Shown here: positions 41,926 to 52,139 of the stretch, in pieces
How the letters are laid out: the number at the start of each line of letters is the position of its first letter
Position numbering within the stretch: the first letter of the stretch is position 1
NCBI GenBank assembly: GCA_027624235.1
Contig: JAQBYB010000011.1
Span: 1-54,600 of the forward strand
Source: Pseudomonadota bacterium
GTDB lineage: Bacteria; Pseudomonadota; Alphaproteobacteria; Rhodospirillales; Casp-alpha2
Direction of reading: 5' to 3'
Length of the DNA: 54,600 bases
Notes under the pieces: model-generated
What the model saw: the letters and a program-made list of their open reading frames with translations, nothing else
What the model was told of the DNA's origin: nothing
Databases searched by the model: none
Translations under genes and position numbers: made by a program

Positions 41926-43293
41926 TTAGTAAGGGTATTCCTGGAAAATCGGATCGATGGACCCTTCCCAGCGACCCTCGTATGCCGCCAACAATTCATC
42001 GGCCGGGGTTAGACCTGAATGGGCGGTTTGGAACAAGGGTTTAAGGAAATGGGTCTCGTCTATACCGAGCGTATCGAAGCGTTTCCGATTTTGCAGTCCT
42101 TTGTGGGAGAATTGCAGGACGTCCAGCGCCACTTCCTTTAGGGTTCTGTTTCTAAAGGGGGTGGCGAGCGCCGTGCGCGGAACCTCATCACGCAAGACCT
42201 GCATTTCCTCGACGCTCCAATCCTTGACCAGGTCCCAGGCGCCAGCGCGGGCCTCGGAATCATAGAGCAGCCCAACCCAAAAGGCCGGGAGCGCACAAAG
42301 CCGGCTCCACGGCCCGCCATCGGTGCCCCGCATTTCCAGGAACTGCTTGAGGCGAACCTCGGGAAAGGCAGTGCTCATATGATCGACCCAGTCAGACATC
42401 AGTGGCTTTTCGCCGGGCAGGGCCGGTAATTTTCCATCCATGAAATCACGGAACGACTGCCCGGAGGCATCGATATAGGTGCCGTCGCGGTAAACGAAGT
42501 ACATCGGCACATCGAGCACGTAATCCACATATTGTTCAAACCCGAACCCGTCTTCGAAGACAAACGGCAACATGCCGCTGCGATCAGGGTCGGTATCCGT
42601 CCAGATATGGCTGCGATAAGACAGATAGCCGACGGGCTTCCCCTGTTTGAACGGCGAATTCGCCCACAGCGCCGTCGCCACCGGCTGCAGGGCCAGCGAA
42701 ATTCGATACATCTCAACCATCGCGGCTTCCGACTCATAATCCAGATTAACCTGAACGGTGCAGGTGCTCTGCATCATCTCCAGACCCAGGCCGCCTTTTT
42801 TGGGCATGTATTCGCGCATGATCTTATAGCGGCCCTTCGGCATCCACGGCTGGTCCGCGCTGACCCATTTGGGATGATAGCCCAACCCGACAAAACCGAT
42901 CCCCAACTCGCGGGCGATCGCTTTTACCTGTTGAAGATGGCCGGTGACTTCATCGCAGGTCTGATGAATGGTTTCCACCGGCGCGCCGGAAAGTTCCACC
43001 TGTCCGGCCGGCTCGAGGCTGATGAAACTGCCGTCCGGTTTTGAAAGCGCGATGGGGTTGCCGCTTTCCAGAACCGGGGTCCAACCAAACCGGGTGAGGC
43101 CGTCCAAAAGGGCGCGAACCCCAGAGGGGCCTTCGTAGTCCAGAGGGCTGAGGTCGGCCAGATGATAGGCGAACTTTTCGTGTTCGGTGCCGATGCGCCA
43201 TTTTTCTTTAGGTTTGCTCCCGGCTTCCAGGTATTCGACCAGGGACGCCTTTCCATTTACGTATTCTTTTTTCGCCGCTTTTTCATCAGCCAT
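41926..43293 (-). CDS. gshA: glutamate-cysteine ligase (plant/alphaproteobacterial type)
   Basis: A 455-residue ligase that joins glutamate and cysteine with ATP in the first step of glutathione synthesis. [10 protein letters not shown] (about 32-41) opens the catalytic core; [17 protein letters not shown] and the [11 protein letters not shown] region are typical of the long plant-like family used in alphaproteobacteria rather than the enterobacterial GshA. Start at ATG 43293; ten further codons from a TTG are possible. It follows rsmE by 39 nt on the same strand, a common pairing. Confidence 0.93.
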   Translation of the reverse strand: MADEKAAKKEYVNGKASLVEYLEAGSKPKEKWRIGTEHEKFAYHLADLSPLDYEGPSGVRALLDGLTRFGWTPVLESGNPIALSKPDGSFISLEPAGQVELSGAPVETIHQTCDEVTGHLQQVKAIARELGIGFVGLGYHPKWVSADQPWMPKGRYKIMREYMPKKGGLGLEMMQSTCTVQVNLDYESEAAMVEMYRISLALQPVATALWANSPFKQGKPVGYLSYRSHIWTDTDPDRSGMLPFVFEDGFGFEQYVDYVLDVPMYFVYRDGTYIDASGQSFRDFMDGKLPALPGEKPLMSDWVDHMSTAFPEVRLKQFLEMRGTDGGPWSRLCALPAFWVGLLYDSEARAGAWDLVKDWSVEEMQVLRDEVPRTALATPFRNRTLKEVALDVLQFSHKGLQNRKRFDTLGIDETHFLKPLFQTAHSGLTPADELLAAYEGRWEGSIDPIFQEYPY

Positions 43294-43332
43294 TGCATTC
43301 TCTTTCAAGGAAATATCCTGCAAACAGGATCA

Positions 43333-44088
43333 TTAAACTTCGCCGAGGATCGCCTGCCAGCATGCCAGGGCAGACATTGCCGCCGTTTCAGCGCGCAAGA
43401 CGCGTGCGCCTAAGCCGACGCCGACAACAAAGTCCAGTTTTCGCAGGGCGTCAAGTTCACTGGCTTCAAATCCGCCTTCCGGGCCGCTGAGAAATCCACA
43501 ATCAGGAGATATGCCGCCAACGCCGCCGCGCAAGTCTTCCAGCACCTGGGCGATGGGTTGGCCGGCGCCGGTTTCATCCAGCACCAAAAGTCGTCGGCCC
43601 CGAGGCCATTCGGCCATAAGCCGTTCCAACGTCTCCGGCGCGTCGATTTCGGGCACGCTTAACCGTTCGCATTGTTCTGAGGCCTCAATGGCGCGGGCCA
43701 GCATTCTGTCCGAATTGACTCGCGCTGAATTGGTGCGGCTGGTGATCACCGGGCAAAGACGCGACGCCCCCAATTCCGTCGCCTTTTCGACGATGAAACC
43801 GGTTTGTGTTTTTTTTAGTGGCGCGAATGCCAGCCACGGCCCGAATTCCGCGCCATGGGGCCGAAGCAACCTATTGACGGTCACCAAACACCTGTTTTTT
43901 TTCAAATTTTCGATGACCGCGGACCATTCACCGTCCCGGCCATTAAACAACCGCACCCCGTCACCGGCCCGCAGCCGCATGACCTGGCCCAGGTAATGGG
44001 CCTGGGGGGCGTCAAGGACCAGGGCGGATTCCGGCGCCAGGGCGGCATCCACAAACAGGCGGGGGCTGGTATTTGTCTTGGTCATCAT
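43333..44088 (-). CDS. rsmE: 16S rRNA (uracil1498-N3)-methyltransferase
   Basis: A 251-residue SPOUT methyltransferase acting on U1498 of 16S rRNA. The N-terminal PUA-like part includes HYLGQVMRLRAGD (31-43). The C-terminal trefoil knot carries LSGPEGGFEASE and LGARVLRAETA, the SAM-binding loops of RsmE. Two adjacent ATGs begin the gene; 44088 is the first. Divergent from ubiA across 56 bp and cotranscribed with gshA. Confidence 0.94.
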   Translation of the reverse strand: MMTKTNTSPRLFVDAALAPESALVLDAPQAHYLGQVMRLRAGDGVRLFNGRDGEWSAVIENLKKNRCLVTVNRLLRPHGAEFGPWLAFAPLKKTQTGFIVEKATELGASRLCPVITSRTNSARVNSDRMLARAIEASEQCERLSVPEIDAPETLERLMAEWPRGRRLLVLDETGAGQPIAQVLEDLRGGVGGISPDCGFLSGPEGGFEASELDALRKLDFVVGVGLGARVLRAETAAMSALACWQAILGEV

Positions 44089-44144
44089 GGATATATCATA
44101 AGGCTATTTAATAGGAATGGGGTGGTTTCGAGTATAGTTTCTCC

Positions 44145-45068
44145 ATGACGGAAACATCAGAACACATCGCCACCGATATTCCCACTGAGGGCTGGATCGA
44201 ACGGTTTGCACCCAGGGCGACCCGGCCTTACCTGCGGTTAGCGCGGCTGGACCGCCCCATCGGCACATGGCTGCTGCTATTGCCGTGCTGGTGGAGCGTC
44301 GCGCTCGCGACCCCGACGTGGCCCGATGCCAAGCTGTTTGTGTTGTTCGCCATCGGTGCCGTCGTCATGCGGGGCGCGGGGTGCACGGTCAATGACATCG
44401 TCGATCGGAATTTTGACGCCCGCGTCGCCCGCACCGCGACCCGGCCCATCGCCAGCGGCCAGGTCAGCGTCTTTCAAGCCTTCCTTTTCCTCGGCCTGCT
44501 GATGGTTCTGGGGTTAAGCATTTTGGTACAGTTCAACGCCTTTTCGGTGGCAGTCGGCGCCGCCTCGCTGATCTTGATCGCCCTCTATCCGTTCATGAAA
44601 CGCATCACCTATTGGCCGCAGCTTTTTCTGGGATTCACATTCAACTGGGGCGCGTTGCTGGGCTGGGCGGCGATACAGGGGAATTTGGCCGCTCCGGCCA
44701 TCGTCCTTTACGCCGCCGGCATTTTTTGGACGCTGGGATACGACACCATCTATGCCCATCAGGACAAGGATGACGATGTTTTAATCGGGGTGAAATCGAC
44801 GGCGTTGAAATTCGGCGCCGGCACCAAGCCCTGGCTTGTCGGCTTTTACACCATCACCATCATTTTGCTGGCGGCGACCGGGTTGCTGGCGAACCTGGCC
44901 TGGCCGTATTATTCGGGCCTGACCTTGGCCGCCTGGCAACTGGCATGGCAGATAAGAAGCGTCGATATCGCCGACCCCAAGAATTGTCTTCGCCGATTTA
45001 AATCCAACCGGGACTTTGGGCTGATCCTCCTAGCCGGCATCATCGCCGCCCAGGTGATCGGCTTTTGA
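44145..45068 (+). CDS. ubiA: 4-hydroxybenzoate polyprenyltransferase
   Basis: A 307-residue polytopic membrane enzyme that prenylates 4-hydroxybenzoate in ubiquinone synthesis. The two Asp-rich motifs are NDIVDRNFD (83-91) and YDTIYAHQDKDDD (about 204-216), both intact, with about eight hydrophobic helices between 40 and 305. RTATRPIASG between them is typical of UbiA. It ends 10 nt from the convergent broken gene. A UbiD-family decarboxylase, able to act on the UbiA product, lies 2.8 kb downstream. Confidence 0.95.
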   Translation: MTETSEHIATDIPTEGWIERFAPRATRPYLRLARLDRPIGTWLLLLPCWWSVALATPTWPDAKLFVLFAIGAVVMRGAGCTVNDIVDRNFDARVARTATRPIASGQVSVFQAFLFLGLLMVLGLSILVQFNAFSVAVGAASLILIALYPFMKRITYWPQLFLGFTFNWGALLGWAAIQGNLAAPAIVLYAAGIFWTLGYDTIYAHQDKDDDVLIGVKSTALKFGAGTKPWLVGFYTITIILLAATGLLANLAWPYYSGLTLAAWQLAWQIRSVDIADPKNCLRRFKSNRDFGLILLAGIIAAQVIGF

Positions 45069-45078
45069 AAGACGCTCT

Positions 45079-45805
45079 TTAAACTTCAATCGGAGTAAAA
45101 CCGGAAAAAGTGAAGGGAAGACTATCGGCCATCAACGCTTCGGTTCGGGCCTGCCTGACAGAGGAATCGGCAATAGCTTCACGGATGAATTCATCCATGT
45201 CTATGCCGGGGGAGACACGGTCGCGGGCAAGGGCTTGGACTTCCAGTTGGTTGAGCGACGTCCACTTGCGACCGATCGCCTCCACTTCGGTCAGGGCGAT
45301 AGGGGCGGCGTTATCAACAAGCGAACCACGGATGGAACAATAAACGTAGGCGGAGGAAAGCGTCCGGCCATTTTCCAGTTGCACATCGATTCCATCCAAC
45401 CTGCCGAAATGATAATTGCCCGTCGCCACCTCGGTCTCATGCATGCGCACTTCCTGAGCCGGGGTCAGCCAATTCACGAACAGCCTGACCGTGGTTCCCG
45501 GGCAGGGAAAAAGCGTTGCCGGGATTGACCCATAAGACGCCACATGCGGCGAATAGACGATATCAAAATCATGCAACCGGGCACGGATGACCGGGATCGC
45601 CCCCCCAATCCTGGCCGGGGAATTTCCGCAACAGTTGTTCCGGCGACTGGTTGGAGCCGACCGCCAACACCGCCCGGCAGCCATCAATATCCGGTGCAGG
45701 CGCGCATGGAGCCAATTCCCGGTAGGATCCACCGGCGACAACGTAGGAACGCAACGGAATATCGTAGGGATAGGTTTTGGCGCGGCGAAGGGAATCCGGG
45801 GGCAT
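45079..45805 (-). pseudogene. conserved hypothetical gene split by a frameshift at a G7 tract
   Basis: Two overlapping frames make one protein. The first (ATG 45805) gives about 69 residues ending in VLAVGSNQSPEQLLRKFPGQDWG; the second continues with IPVIRARLHDFDIVYSPHVASYGSIPATLFPCPG and runs to the stop at 45079. They meet at seven consecutive G on the minus strand (C at 45600-45606); six G would join them into a 241-residue protein, and the total span of 727 nt is one more than a multiple of three. The NQSPEQLLRKF start and the YGSIPATL region are loosely like gamma-glutamylcyclotransferase-fold proteins, but I do not name the function. It follows the HD-GYP gene by 6 nt. A sequencing error, true inactivation, or slippage-based switching are all possible. 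Confidence 0.75.
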
Positions 45806-45811
45806 TTAATT

Positions 45812-47611
45812 TTAGTCGTCGCCCTTGATGTATTTGGTGATATCGACATCGTCGATTTGTTCGGCCAAGAGATATTTTTCGGCATAGTCCTTGTACGCAC
45901 CCGAGGTCAAAAACAGCTCGAAAAGCTCCCCATCGATGTGGGCATCTTTCTTCATGAAGGACATGATCTTAACGCTGTCGCTCAATTTTTTCGGCAACTT
46001 ATAGGGACGATCGGCGGCGGTGAGGGCTTCGAAGATATCGGCGATGGCCATGATTCGGGCCGCCACCGACATATCGCTATGATTTAGTTTCTTCGGGTAT
46101 CCGGTTCCATCCATCTTTTCGTGGTGGCCGCCGGCCATTTCGGGAACACGCTTCAGGTGTTCCGGGAACGGAAGCTGTTCCAACATGACGATTGTCTGGA
46201 CGATGTGATCGTTAATTTTATAGCGTTCCTCAGCCGTCAACGTGCCCCTCGCAATGCAGAGATTATAGACTTCGCCGAGATTGAATTTATGTTCCGGGAC
46301 ATCAAGCTTGAAGCCGTACTCGTTATCCTTGGCCGCCGCCGGATCCTCCATTTCGCGATAGATAATGTGGTCGATACGATCGGTTAGAAGGTTTTCAACC
46401 ACTGGCAACTCCGGCGCCGGGGTTCTTTCCCACCGTTTACTTTCTTCATGGGAGACGCCCAAACGGTTGTCGAGGGTCCGGGTCATCGTGATATTGGCGA
46501 TTTTCCTGACCCGCTCAATCCGTTCCGGGGCCATAAACTCACCGCCGATATTCGATTCCGCGATAAAGGCGAAATCATCATCAAGCTGGGCCAGGCGCGC
46601 ATCCAGTTCGGCGCGTAGTTTTTCCGGGCCCCCCTTGCCGTCCACGATGGCCTTATAATATTCGATTTCCGCCTCGCGCTTGACGACTTCAAAGCGAGTG
46701 CGGATTTCGTGAATTCGGTCATAAATGGTTTCCAGCTTGGTTGCTTTATCGACCACGTATTCCGGCGTCGTCACCTTACCGCAATCATGAAGCAACGCCG
46801 CGATTTCCAGCTCGTACCAATCATCATCGCTGAGATCAAAATCGGCGTATGGGCCTTCCTTTGCTTCGCACGCGGCTTTGGCCAGCATCAACGTCAGTTC
46901 CGGCACGCGCTGACAATGGCCGCCGGTATAGGGAGACTTGGCGTCAATGGCGGACGCGATCAGTTTGATAAAGGAATCCAGAAGCAGTTTTTGCGCATCC
47001 AGCAGCTGCTTGTTGTCCAATGCGACGGCGGCCTGTGACGCCAGGGCCTCGATTAATGGCTGAATATCCCTGCCGAAGGGAATTACCTCTCCAGTTCCTA
47101 TGTCCTGGGCATTAAGCAATTGAAGGATACCGATGATGTCCTCCTTGGAGTTCTTCATCGGAACCGTGAGGAAGGACTTGGACCGATAGCCCGTTCCCTC
47201 ATCGAATTTCTTGGTGCCGGTAAAATCATATTCATCGGATTCGTAGGCATCGATGATATTGATGGATTTTCCCGTCAGCGCCGCGCAACTGGCGACGTTG
47301 CCCCTGTTTTCCGCACCCGTTTCCGGGTCGCGCAGACGTACCGGCGGAAACCTGATTTCCTTGCCCGTGGTGCCGCCCATGGCAATGTTGAGCGAATCGG
47401 TGCGCATAATTTCGAATTTCAGATTGCCGTCCTCATCGGATAGGTAAAGGGTGCCGCCATCCGCGTTGGAAAGCCCCTTGGCTTCAAGAAGAATAGTTTC
47501 CATGAGGCGGTCGGTGTCCTGCTCCGCCGATAGCGCGATGCCGACTTCAATCAGCCTCTCAAAACTTGAGGCTTCCTGTTTTTCAGGTGTTTTATTTGCT
47601 TGCTTCGACAT
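45812..47611 (-). CDS. GAF-HD-GYP domain signalling protein
   Basis: A 599-residue soluble protein. A GAF sensor domain spans about 15-200. It is followed by a split HD-GYP cyclic-di-GMP phosphodiesterase domain: the HD pair at 275-276 (LLHDCGK) and HHEKMDGTGYP at 496-506, both canonical and likely active. Between them is an insertion of about 165 residues (290-455), much longer than in ordinary HD-GYP proteins, with a coiled-coil-like acidic stretch near 305-345. Expected role: lowering cyclic-di-GMP in response to a small ligand or redox signal sensed by GAF. Translation probably continues into the frameshifted gene 6 nt downstream. Confidence 0.9.
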   Translation of the reverse strand: MSKQANKTPEKQEASSFERLIEVGIALSAEQDTDRLMETILLEAKGLSNADGGTLYLSDEDGNLKFEIMRTDSLNIAMGGTTGKEIRFPPVRLRDPETGAENRGNVASCAALTGKSINIIDAYESDEYDFTGTKKFDEGTGYRSKSFLTVPMKNSKEDIIGILQLLNAQDIGTGEVIPFGRDIQPLIEALASQAAVALDNKQLLDAQKLLLDSFIKLIASAIDAKSPYTGGHCQRVPELTLMLAKAACEAKEGPYADFDLSDDDWYELEIAALLHDCGKVTTPEYVVDKATKLETIYDRIHEIRTRFEVVKREAEIEYYKAIVDGKGGPEKLRAELDARLAQLDDDFAFIAESNIGGEFMAPERIERVRKIANITMTRTLDNRLGVSHEESKRWERTPAPELPVVENLLTDRIDHIIYREMEDPAAAKDNEYGFKLDVPEHKFNLGEVYNLCIARGTLTAEERYKINDHIVQTIVMLEQLPFPEHLKRVPEMAGGHHEKMDGTGYPKKLNHSDMSVAARIMAIADIFEALTAADRPYKLPKKLSDSVKIMSFMKKDAHIDGELFELFLTSGAYKDYAEKYLLAEQIDDVDITKYIKGDD

Positions 47612-47852
47612 CGCCCTATTATTACCCCAGGCATGGAATCCCTGTGAATTTTCAACCGTCCCTGACTAAAATTTAATGCAGAGGGTATCCCTCCAATAGA
47701 TAGATTGGCACCCTACCTTTATACCTAGGCCAAGAATGGCAAAATCGTATCGGTATTTTGGTCCAAAAACAACTGGAGCCCGTGTCATGGGCCTTGACCC
47801 TACCGCCTTCATGCGGTGTCTATAGGCGGCCGCCAGCAAAGGAACCGGCGTT

Positions 47853-49376
47853 ATGGTTTTTTCATCTTTACGCGACTTCATGGACCGGCTGGAACGGGAC
47901 GGTCGGCTGGTGCGTGTGCGTGAGCCGGTTTCACCTAACCTGGAAATGACGGAGATCCAGACCCGTTTGTTGGCCGAAGGCGGGCCAGCGGTTCTGTTTG
48001 AGAACGTCGTTCGGGAAGATGGCTCAGCCTTTGACATGCCGGTCCTGGTCAATCTGTTCGGCACTGTTGAACGGGTTGCCTGGGGCATGAACCGTGAAAA
48101 AGGTCAATTGCGCGAAATCGGCGAAACGCTCGCCTTTTTACGGCAGCCGGAACCGCCGGGGGGGTGGCGCGATGCGCTTAAAGCGCTGCCGCTTTTGAAA
48201 ACCGTGATGACCATGAAGCCAAAAACGGTTAAATCGGCGCCGTGTCAGGACGTGGTATTGAGCGGCGATGACATCGACCTCAAACGACTGCCGATACAGA
48301 CCTGCTGGCCAGGGGAGCCGGCGCCACTGATCACTTGGCCGCTGGTCGTCACTCGCGGCCCCGATGCGGACATTAACGGCGGCGATGAACGGGACGATTT
48401 CAACCTCGGCATATACCGAATGCAGGTGACCGGACCGAAAACCACCTATATGCGTTGGCTTAGGCACCGGGGCGGCGCCCAGCACCATGCGCGCTGGAAG
48501 GATAAGCGGTCTGAACCGCTGCCGGTGGCGGTCGTTCTCGGCGCCGATCCGGGCACCATTCTGGCCGCCGTGACGCCGGTGCCTGATACCCTTTCGGAAT
48601 ACCATTTTGCCGGTCTGCTGCGCGGCAAGAAGGTTGAACTGGTGGATTGCAAGACCGTGCCCTTGAAGGTGCCCGCCGAAGCCGAAATCATTCTCGAAGG
48701 GCACGTGTCGCTGGACGATTACGGCGACGAAGGCCCTTATGGAGACCACACCGGTTATTACAACAGCCAAGAACCTTTCCCGGTCTTCACCATCAGCGCC
48801 ATTACGATGCGCAAGGACCCGATTTATCTGTCCACCTTTACCGGCCGGGCGCCCGATGAGCCGTCTGTTCTGGGCGAGGCGCTGAACGACGTTTTTGTTC
48901 CCCTTTTCATTCAGCAATTCCCCGAAATCGTCGATTTTTGGCTACCGCCGGAGGCGTGTTCCTACCGTGTTGCCGTCGTCTCCATCAACAAAGCCTACCC
49001 CGGTCACGCCAAGCGGATCATGATGGGGGTGTGGTCGTATCTGCGCCAATTCATGTACACCAAATTCGTCATCGTCGTTGATTCGGACATCAACGTGCGC
49101 GATTGGAAGGATGTAGTCTGGGCGGTTTCCACCAATGTTGATCCGGCCCGCGACATTACGGTGGTCGAAAACACGCCGATTGATTACCTCGACTTCGCCT
49201 CCCCGCAATCGGGGCTTGGATCCAAGATGGGGATCGACGCGACCACCAAAATGGCGCCTGAAACTACCCGCGAATGGGGCCGAAAAATTCGCATGACCGA
49301 CGACATCATCGAAGAAGTCACCCGGAAGTGGGAAGCCTATGGCCTTCCCGGTTCCGGCAAACCAATTTGGAAATAA
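47853..49376 (+). CDS. ubiD: UbiD-family prenyl-FMN-dependent decarboxylase
   Basis: A 507-residue decarboxylase. [11 protein letters not shown] (about 185-195), GGAQHHARW and [11 protein letters not shown] (about 293-303) surround the prenylated-FMN and metal site, and the Glu-Arg-Glu catalytic set appears present. It needs a UbiX flavin prenyltransferase, not seen in the window. In ubiquinone synthesis it would decarboxylate 3-polyprenyl-4-hydroxybenzoate, the product of UbiA encoded 2.8 kb upstream; the broader family also acts on other aromatic acids. AAAGGA lies 9 nt before the ATG. The 241-bp gap upstream shows only a small GAGGG/CCCTC hairpin at 47681-47693. lysK follows after 8 nt. 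Confidence 0.9.
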   Translation: MVFSSLRDFMDRLERDGRLVRVREPVSPNLEMTEIQTRLLAEGGPAVLFENVVREDGSAFDMPVLVNLFGTVERVAWGMNREKGQLREIGETLAFLRQPEPPGGWRDALKALPLLKTVMTMKPKTVKSAPCQDVVLSGDDIDLKRLPIQTCWPGEPAPLITWPLVVTRGPDADINGGDERDDFNLGIYRMQVTGPKTTYMRWLRHRGGAQHHARWKDKRSEPLPVAVVLGADPGTILAAVTPVPDTLSEYHFAGLLRGKKVELVDCKTVPLKVPAEAEIILEGHVSLDDYGDEGPYGDHTGYYNSQEPFPVFTISAITMRKDPIYLSTFTGRAPDEPSVLGEALNDVFVPLFIQQFPEIVDFWLPPEACSYRVAVVSINKAYPGHAKRIMMGVWSYLRQFMYTKFVIVVDSDINVRDWKDVVWAVSTNVDPARDITVVENTPIDYLDFASPQSGLGSKMGIDATTKMAPETTREWGRKIRMTDDIIEEVTRKWEAYGLPGSGKPIWK

Positions 49377-49384
49377 TCTCCACC

Positions 49385-50968
49385 ATGACCGACCGCAACG
49401 AAAATGCCCTCAACGCCAAGTCCTGGCCGTTCGCTGAAGCAAGGGATTTGCTGAAACGACTCGGCGATAAAACGCCGGACAAGGGCCATGTGCTGTTTGA
49501 AACCGGCTACGGGCCGTCCGGATTGCCGCATATCGGCACTTTCGGCGAAGTCGCCAGGACCGCCATGGTGCGCCACGCCTTTTCACAACTGTCCGATCTG
49601 CCGACTAAATTGATTGCCTTCTCCGACGACATGGATGGCTTTCGTAAGGTCCCCGAAAACCTGCCCAACGCCGACATGCTAAGCCAGCACCTGGGCCAGC
49701 CGTTGTCATCGGTCCCCGACCCCTTCGGCACCCATGACAGCCTGGGCGCCCACAATAATGCCCGACTGCAAACGTTTCTGGATGCATTCGGGTTCGACTA
49801 TGAATTCGTGAGCTCGACGGATTGTTATAAAAGTGGCCGCTTCGATGCCGCCCTGTTGGGGTTGCTGGAACGCTACGAAAAAGTCATCAACGTGATCCTG
49901 CCGACATTGGGCGAAGAACGCCGCGCCACCTACAGTCCGTTCCTGCCGCTATGCCCAAAGACCGGACGGGTGCTGCAGGTTCCGGTGATCGAGCGCAATC
50001 TGGACGCCGGCACCATCGTTTACCAAGGCGATGACGGCTCCAAGGTTGAGGTGCCGGTCACCGGCGGCCATTGCAAACTGCAATGGAAGGCGGACTGGGC
50101 GATGCGATGGACGGCATTGAATGTTGATTATGAAATGTCGGGTAAGGACTTAATCGATTCTGTCAACCTGTCCGGTAAAATTTGCCGGATTTTGGGCGGC
50201 ACCCCGCCGGTCGGCTTTACCTACGAGTTGTTCCTGGATGATAACGGCGAAAAAATTTCAAAATCCCGGGGCAACGGACTGACGGTAGAAGAATGGCTGC
50301 GGTACGCGCCACCGGAAAGCCTGTCGTTGTTCATGTATCAAAAGCCGAAGACGGCGAAGCGGCTGTTTTTCGATATCATCCCGAGGAATGTCGACGATTA
50401 TTTCAGCCATCTTGCCAGCACCGAAAAGCAGGACGACGCTCAAATTCTTGACAATCCTGCCTGGCACATTCATCAGGGCAACCCGCCGCACGAGATTGTT
50501 CACCTGAGCTTCAATATCCTGCTCAATCTGGTCAGCGTCTGCCATACCGAGGACAAAGCGGTGCTTTGGCATTTCATTTCCCGCTATCGCCCGGAAGCAT
50601 CGGCGGAAACGGCGCCGCTTCTGGACAAGCTTTTGGACTTTGCCATCAACTACTACCGGGATTTCGTCAAACCGTCGAAGCAATACCGTAAGGCCAATGA
50701 AGAAGAAATGAAGGCGCTTGAAGACCTGCTGGCAACGCTGAACACCCTTCCCGGCGACGCCGATGCCGAAAGCATCCAATCCGAGGTTTATGAGGTCGGC
50801 AAACGCCACCCCTTTCCCGAACTAAAGGCGTGGTTCAAGGCGCTGTACGAGATCCTTCTGGGTCAGTCCCAAGGGCCGAGAATGGGGTCGTTCATCGCAC
50901 TCTACGGGCTCGAGGAATCCCGCGCCCTGATTAGGCGCGCCATTTCAGGCGACGATCTGTCCGGTTGA
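49385..50968 (+). CDS. lysK: class I lysyl-tRNA synthetase
   Basis: A 527-residue class I enzyme that charges tRNA-Lys. HIGT at 49-52 and KISKS at 290-294 are the class I signatures; the alpha-helical C-terminal half is typical of archaeal-type LysK. Alphaproteobacteria and spirochaetes commonly use this form in place of the class II LysRS, which is not in this window. The start ATG lies 8 nt after the ubiD stop. Convergent with the S24 repressor gene, 25 nt apart. Confidence 0.96.
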   Translation: MTDRNENALNAKSWPFAEARDLLKRLGDKTPDKGHVLFETGYGPSGLPHIGTFGEVARTAMVRHAFSQLSDLPTKLIAFSDDMDGFRKVPENLPNADMLSQHLGQPLSSVPDPFGTHDSLGAHNNARLQTFLDAFGFDYEFVSSTDCYKSGRFDAALLGLLERYEKVINVILPTLGEERRATYSPFLPLCPKTGRVLQVPVIERNLDAGTIVYQGDDGSKVEVPVTGGHCKLQWKADWAMRWTALNVDYEMSGKDLIDSVNLSGKICRILGGTPPVGFTYELFLDDNGEKISKSRGNGLTVEEWLRYAPPESLSLFMYQKPKTAKRLFFDIIPRNVDDYFSHLASTEKQDDAQILDNPAWHIHQGNPPHEIVHLSFNILLNLVSVCHTEDKAVLWHFISRYRPEASAETAPLLDKLLDFAINYYRDFVKPSKQYRKANEEEMKALEDLLATLNTLPGDADAESIQSEVYEVGKRHPFPELKAWFKALYEILLGQSQGPRMGSFIALYGLEESRALIRRAISGDDLSG

Positions 50969-50993
50969 TTTTTTTTAGGCTGAAGAATATGGG

Positions 50994-51626
50994 CTAGTGG
51001 CTCGACCAGACGACGCGGGCAATCCATTCAACGTCTTCGACATCAAGGCTACGGTCTTCATGGTCGGGATTGAGCGACTTCAGTTCGTATTTGTGGAGCG
51101 ATTGGCGTTGCAACAACTTGACCATGACCTCGCCGCTCTTTGTTTTAGCCACGACGCGGTCGCCGCGGCGAATATTAGCCTGCGGTGACACAATCACCGT
51201 ATCCCCATCCCGAAACACCGGCTCCATGCTGTCACCGGTGATCTCCAGGGCATACGCCTGCGGGTCGCCGAGACCGGGAAACGGTATTTCGTCCCAGGAA
51301 CCCCCGGCCGGATATCCGGCATCATCAAAATATCCCTGGTTGCCCGCCTGGGCAAAACCGATCAAGGGAATGTTCCGGTATATACCGACACCCTCGCTGT
51401 CGGTTACGTAGGATACGAACTCCGCCAGGTTGGCGCCCGTCGCCGCCAGAACCTTGGCGACACTTTCCGTGCTTGGCCAGCGAAGCTTGCCTTCGCGGGT
51501 TACCCGTTTGGATTTATTGAACGTGGTCGGATCAAGGCCGGACTGACGCGCCAACCCGGATGCGGAATACCCGTATTCCCTGGCGAGGCGATCAATGGCT
51601 TTCCATACATCGGCATGTTTAAGCAT
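50994..51626 (-). CDS. HTH/S24 LexA-like transcriptional repressor
   Basis: A 210-residue repressor. An N-terminal helix-turn-helix (about 18-62; SGLARQSGLDPTTFNKSKR) is followed by an S24 peptidase domain. GDSMEP carries the catalytic Ser133, and Lys170 in MVKLL is 37 residues later, exactly the LexA spacing; the Ala-Gly at 94-95 (FAQAGNQG) is the expected self-cleavage site. It may thus be inactivated on RecA-ssDNA. Closely similar proteins are chromosomal regulators in many alphaproteobacteria, so it need not be a phage repressor, although it is divergent from phage-like genes across a promoter with repeat-rich operators. Confidence 0.88.
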   Translation of the reverse strand: MLKHADVWKAIDRLAREYGYSASGLARQSGLDPTTFNKSKRVTREGKLRWPSTESVAKVLAATGANLAEFVSYVTDSEGVGIYRNIPLIGFAQAGNQGYFDDAGYPAGGSWDEIPFPGLGDPQAYALEITGDSMEPVFRDGDTVIVSPQANIRRGDRVVAKTKSGEVMVKLLQRQSLHKYELKSLNPDHEDRSLDVEDVEWIARVVWSSH

Positions 51627-51656
51627 GGGAACATTGTCATAGATTGCACGCCTCTA

Positions 51657-51703
51657 GTCATTAGGAACCTATTTCTTTTTTTTATTGACTTAGGACTAAT
51701 GAC
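51657..51703. promoter_or_regulatory. operator-like repeats between repressor and phage-like genes
   Basis: GTCATTAG (51657-51664) and CTAATGAC (51696-51703) are exact inverted copies 31 bp apart. TTAGGA occurs at 51661-51666 and again at 51690-51695, and CCTAA (TTAGG inverted) recurs at about 51714. The cluster overlaps the rightward promoter, as expected for binding sites of the divergent S24 repressor. Region is AT-rich. Confidence 0.5.
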
Positions 51704-51712
51704 ACATATATA
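51685..51712 (+). promoter_or_regulatory. rightward promoter toward the phage-like genes
   Basis: TTGACT (51685-51690) and TATATA (51707-51712) with a 16-bp spacer form a near-consensus promoter. It overlaps the inverted repeats and reads into the small genes starting at 51774. Confidence 0.6.
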
Positions 51713-51773
51713 ACCTAAATGTTCTTTATTTGTTTCTTTTTAGGGCTAACTTCAACACTAAAGGTTTATGCAA

Positions 51774-52139
51774 ATGCCTCGCACCCGCCGCACCCCCCGG
51801 ACTTTTTATGAAATGCCGACGGTTCCGTTCCTCAATGCAGAAGAAGCCTGGTTCTGGTTTGTCCGCTGCCAAAAGGCCCGCGCCGATGGCGCCCGTTTTG
51901 AAGCCGTCGCCGGCGCCATCGCCAGGCCTTGCGATCCGGATGACCTTTACCGTGCGGTGGCCCGGTTGCGTCGCCAACGACGCATCAACGCCGAACATTT
52001 AAAAATTCTGGACACTTACGGCATCCGAGAAGCCCCTCCCGATCCTCGCTGCAGAGATCAGGTTCGGCCCGCCCGGATATGGGATGAAGCCCTGGATTTG
52101 CTTTCTACGGAACTGAAAATAAAAGGAATTATAGAATGA
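51774..52139 (+). CDS. phage-associated hypothetical protein
   Basis: A 121-residue basic protein (PRTRRTPRTFYEMP at the N-terminus) with Trp/Phe-rich FLNAEEAWFWFVRCQ (about 18-32) and a helical Arg-rich centre (LYRAVARLRRQRR). I recognise no domain; a small DNA-binding or packaging role would fit its place ahead of head genes. AAAGG is 9 nt before ATG 51774; the ATG two codons upstream is too close to it. ATGA overlap with the next gene. Confidence 0.65.
   Translation: MPRTRRTPRTFYEMPTVPFLNAEEAWFWFVRCQKARADGARFEAVAGAIARPCDPDDLYRAVARLRRQRRINAEHLKILDTYGIREAPPDPRCRDQVRPARIWDEALDLLSTELKIKGIIE

Noticed and set aside
45805-45900. N-terminal extension of the broken gene's second frame to 45900
   Set aside because: This part is antisense-frame noise over the end of the HD-GYP gene; the protein-like sequence upstream of the G7 tract is in the other frame, starting at 45805.
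50994-51626. S24 repressor as proof of an active prophage
   Set aside because: Proteins with this N-terminus and the FAQAG cleavage site are common chromosomal regulators in alphaproteobacteria, so its presence alone does not show a functional phage.
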